A stretch of DNA of 5,278 nucleotides from UBA3103 sp002365855 (GTDB taxonomy: Bacteria; Bacillota; Desulfotomaculia; Desulfotomaculales; Pelotomaculaceae): positions 1 to 5,278 of the forward strand of contig DAOURR010000098.1 of NCBI GenBank assembly GCA_030627625.1, given 5' to 3'. The notes beneath the pieces were generated by a model that made no database searches, was not told where the DNA came from, and saw nothing but the letters and a program-made list of their open reading frames with translations. Both the position numbers and the translations under genes were made by a program. Each line of letters opens with the position of its first letter. Within the stretch, counting starts at the first letter, position 1. This document shows, piece after piece, positions 5,238 through 5,278 of the stretch.

Positions 5238-5278
5238 CCCAAAAATATTTTTAAAATAGGCCCAGATAATTCCAAAAA

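Larger units (their letters stand above)
4921..5278. other. Gene-free 3' region
   Basis: No coding region with a ribosome binding site is visible in these 358 AT-rich bases. They contain the terminator after the LiaF-like gene, a second terminator-like hairpin (5121-5154), a TATAAT at 5095-5100 without a -35 at correct spacing, a TTATGCA/TGCATAA palindrome (5203-5237) that may belong to an insertion sequence, and a 12-base AT palindrome (5241-5252). Confidence 0.6.

Noticed and set aside
1..5278. CRISPR array, tRNA or rRNA genes
   Set aside because: No regularly spaced repeats, cloverleaf-forming stretch or rRNA-like conserved blocks were seen on either strand.

Overview
The window looks like a piece of a low-to-moderate-GC Firmicutes (Clostridia / Peptococcaceae-like) chromosome. 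This is an inference from three things: strong purine-rich Shine-Dalgarno sites, a Bacillus/Clostridium-type topoisomerase III beside a LiaF-type membrane protein, and hairpin-plus-U-tract terminators. I cannot name the species.

Layout, left to right. Positions 1-142 look like the right end of an IS200/IS605-type (TnpB-bearing) transposon: a folded non-coding stretch ending in a strong hairpin and TTCAC, with the transposase genes outside the window. Next comes an AT-rich plus-strand gene (255-1085) for a PIN_8-type predicted ribonuclease whose last conserved acidic position appears to be lost. Two back-to-back terminators (1181-1208 for the plus strand, 1217-1245 for the minus strand) separate it from a convergent minus-strand gene (1262-1561) for a 99-residue protein with two four-cysteine zinc sites. 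That gene has a recognisable extended -10 promoter and a leader of roughly 110 nt. Four copies of an ACCAAT/ACCATT-cored repeat lie in the leader and the promoter spacer.

A small cysteine-bearing protein of unknown function (1779-2006) is read divergently from the zinc-ribbon gene. It is followed, with no terminator seen, by topB (2071-4158), which encodes DNA topoisomerase III with a single C-terminal zinc ribbon. Twenty-one bases later comes a LiaF-like four-helix membrane protein (4180-4920) with an ideal AGGAGG site, so topB and the LiaF-like gene are probably one transcription unit. A terminator follows at 4962-5006. The remaining 358-base 3' region (4921-5278) has no gene. It holds a second terminator-like hairpin and a palindrome resembling an insertion-sequence end.

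The topB/LiaF-like pair reads as ordinary chromosome (DNA topology, cell-envelope stress sensing). The left third, with a transposon end, an AT-rich nuclease-like gene and flanking terminators, reads as accessory DNA. I see no clear evidence of a complete new multi-gene system. The points most worth a second look are the altered PIN active site, the transposon end with its possible guide RNA, and the repeat-bearing leader of the zinc-ribbon gene.
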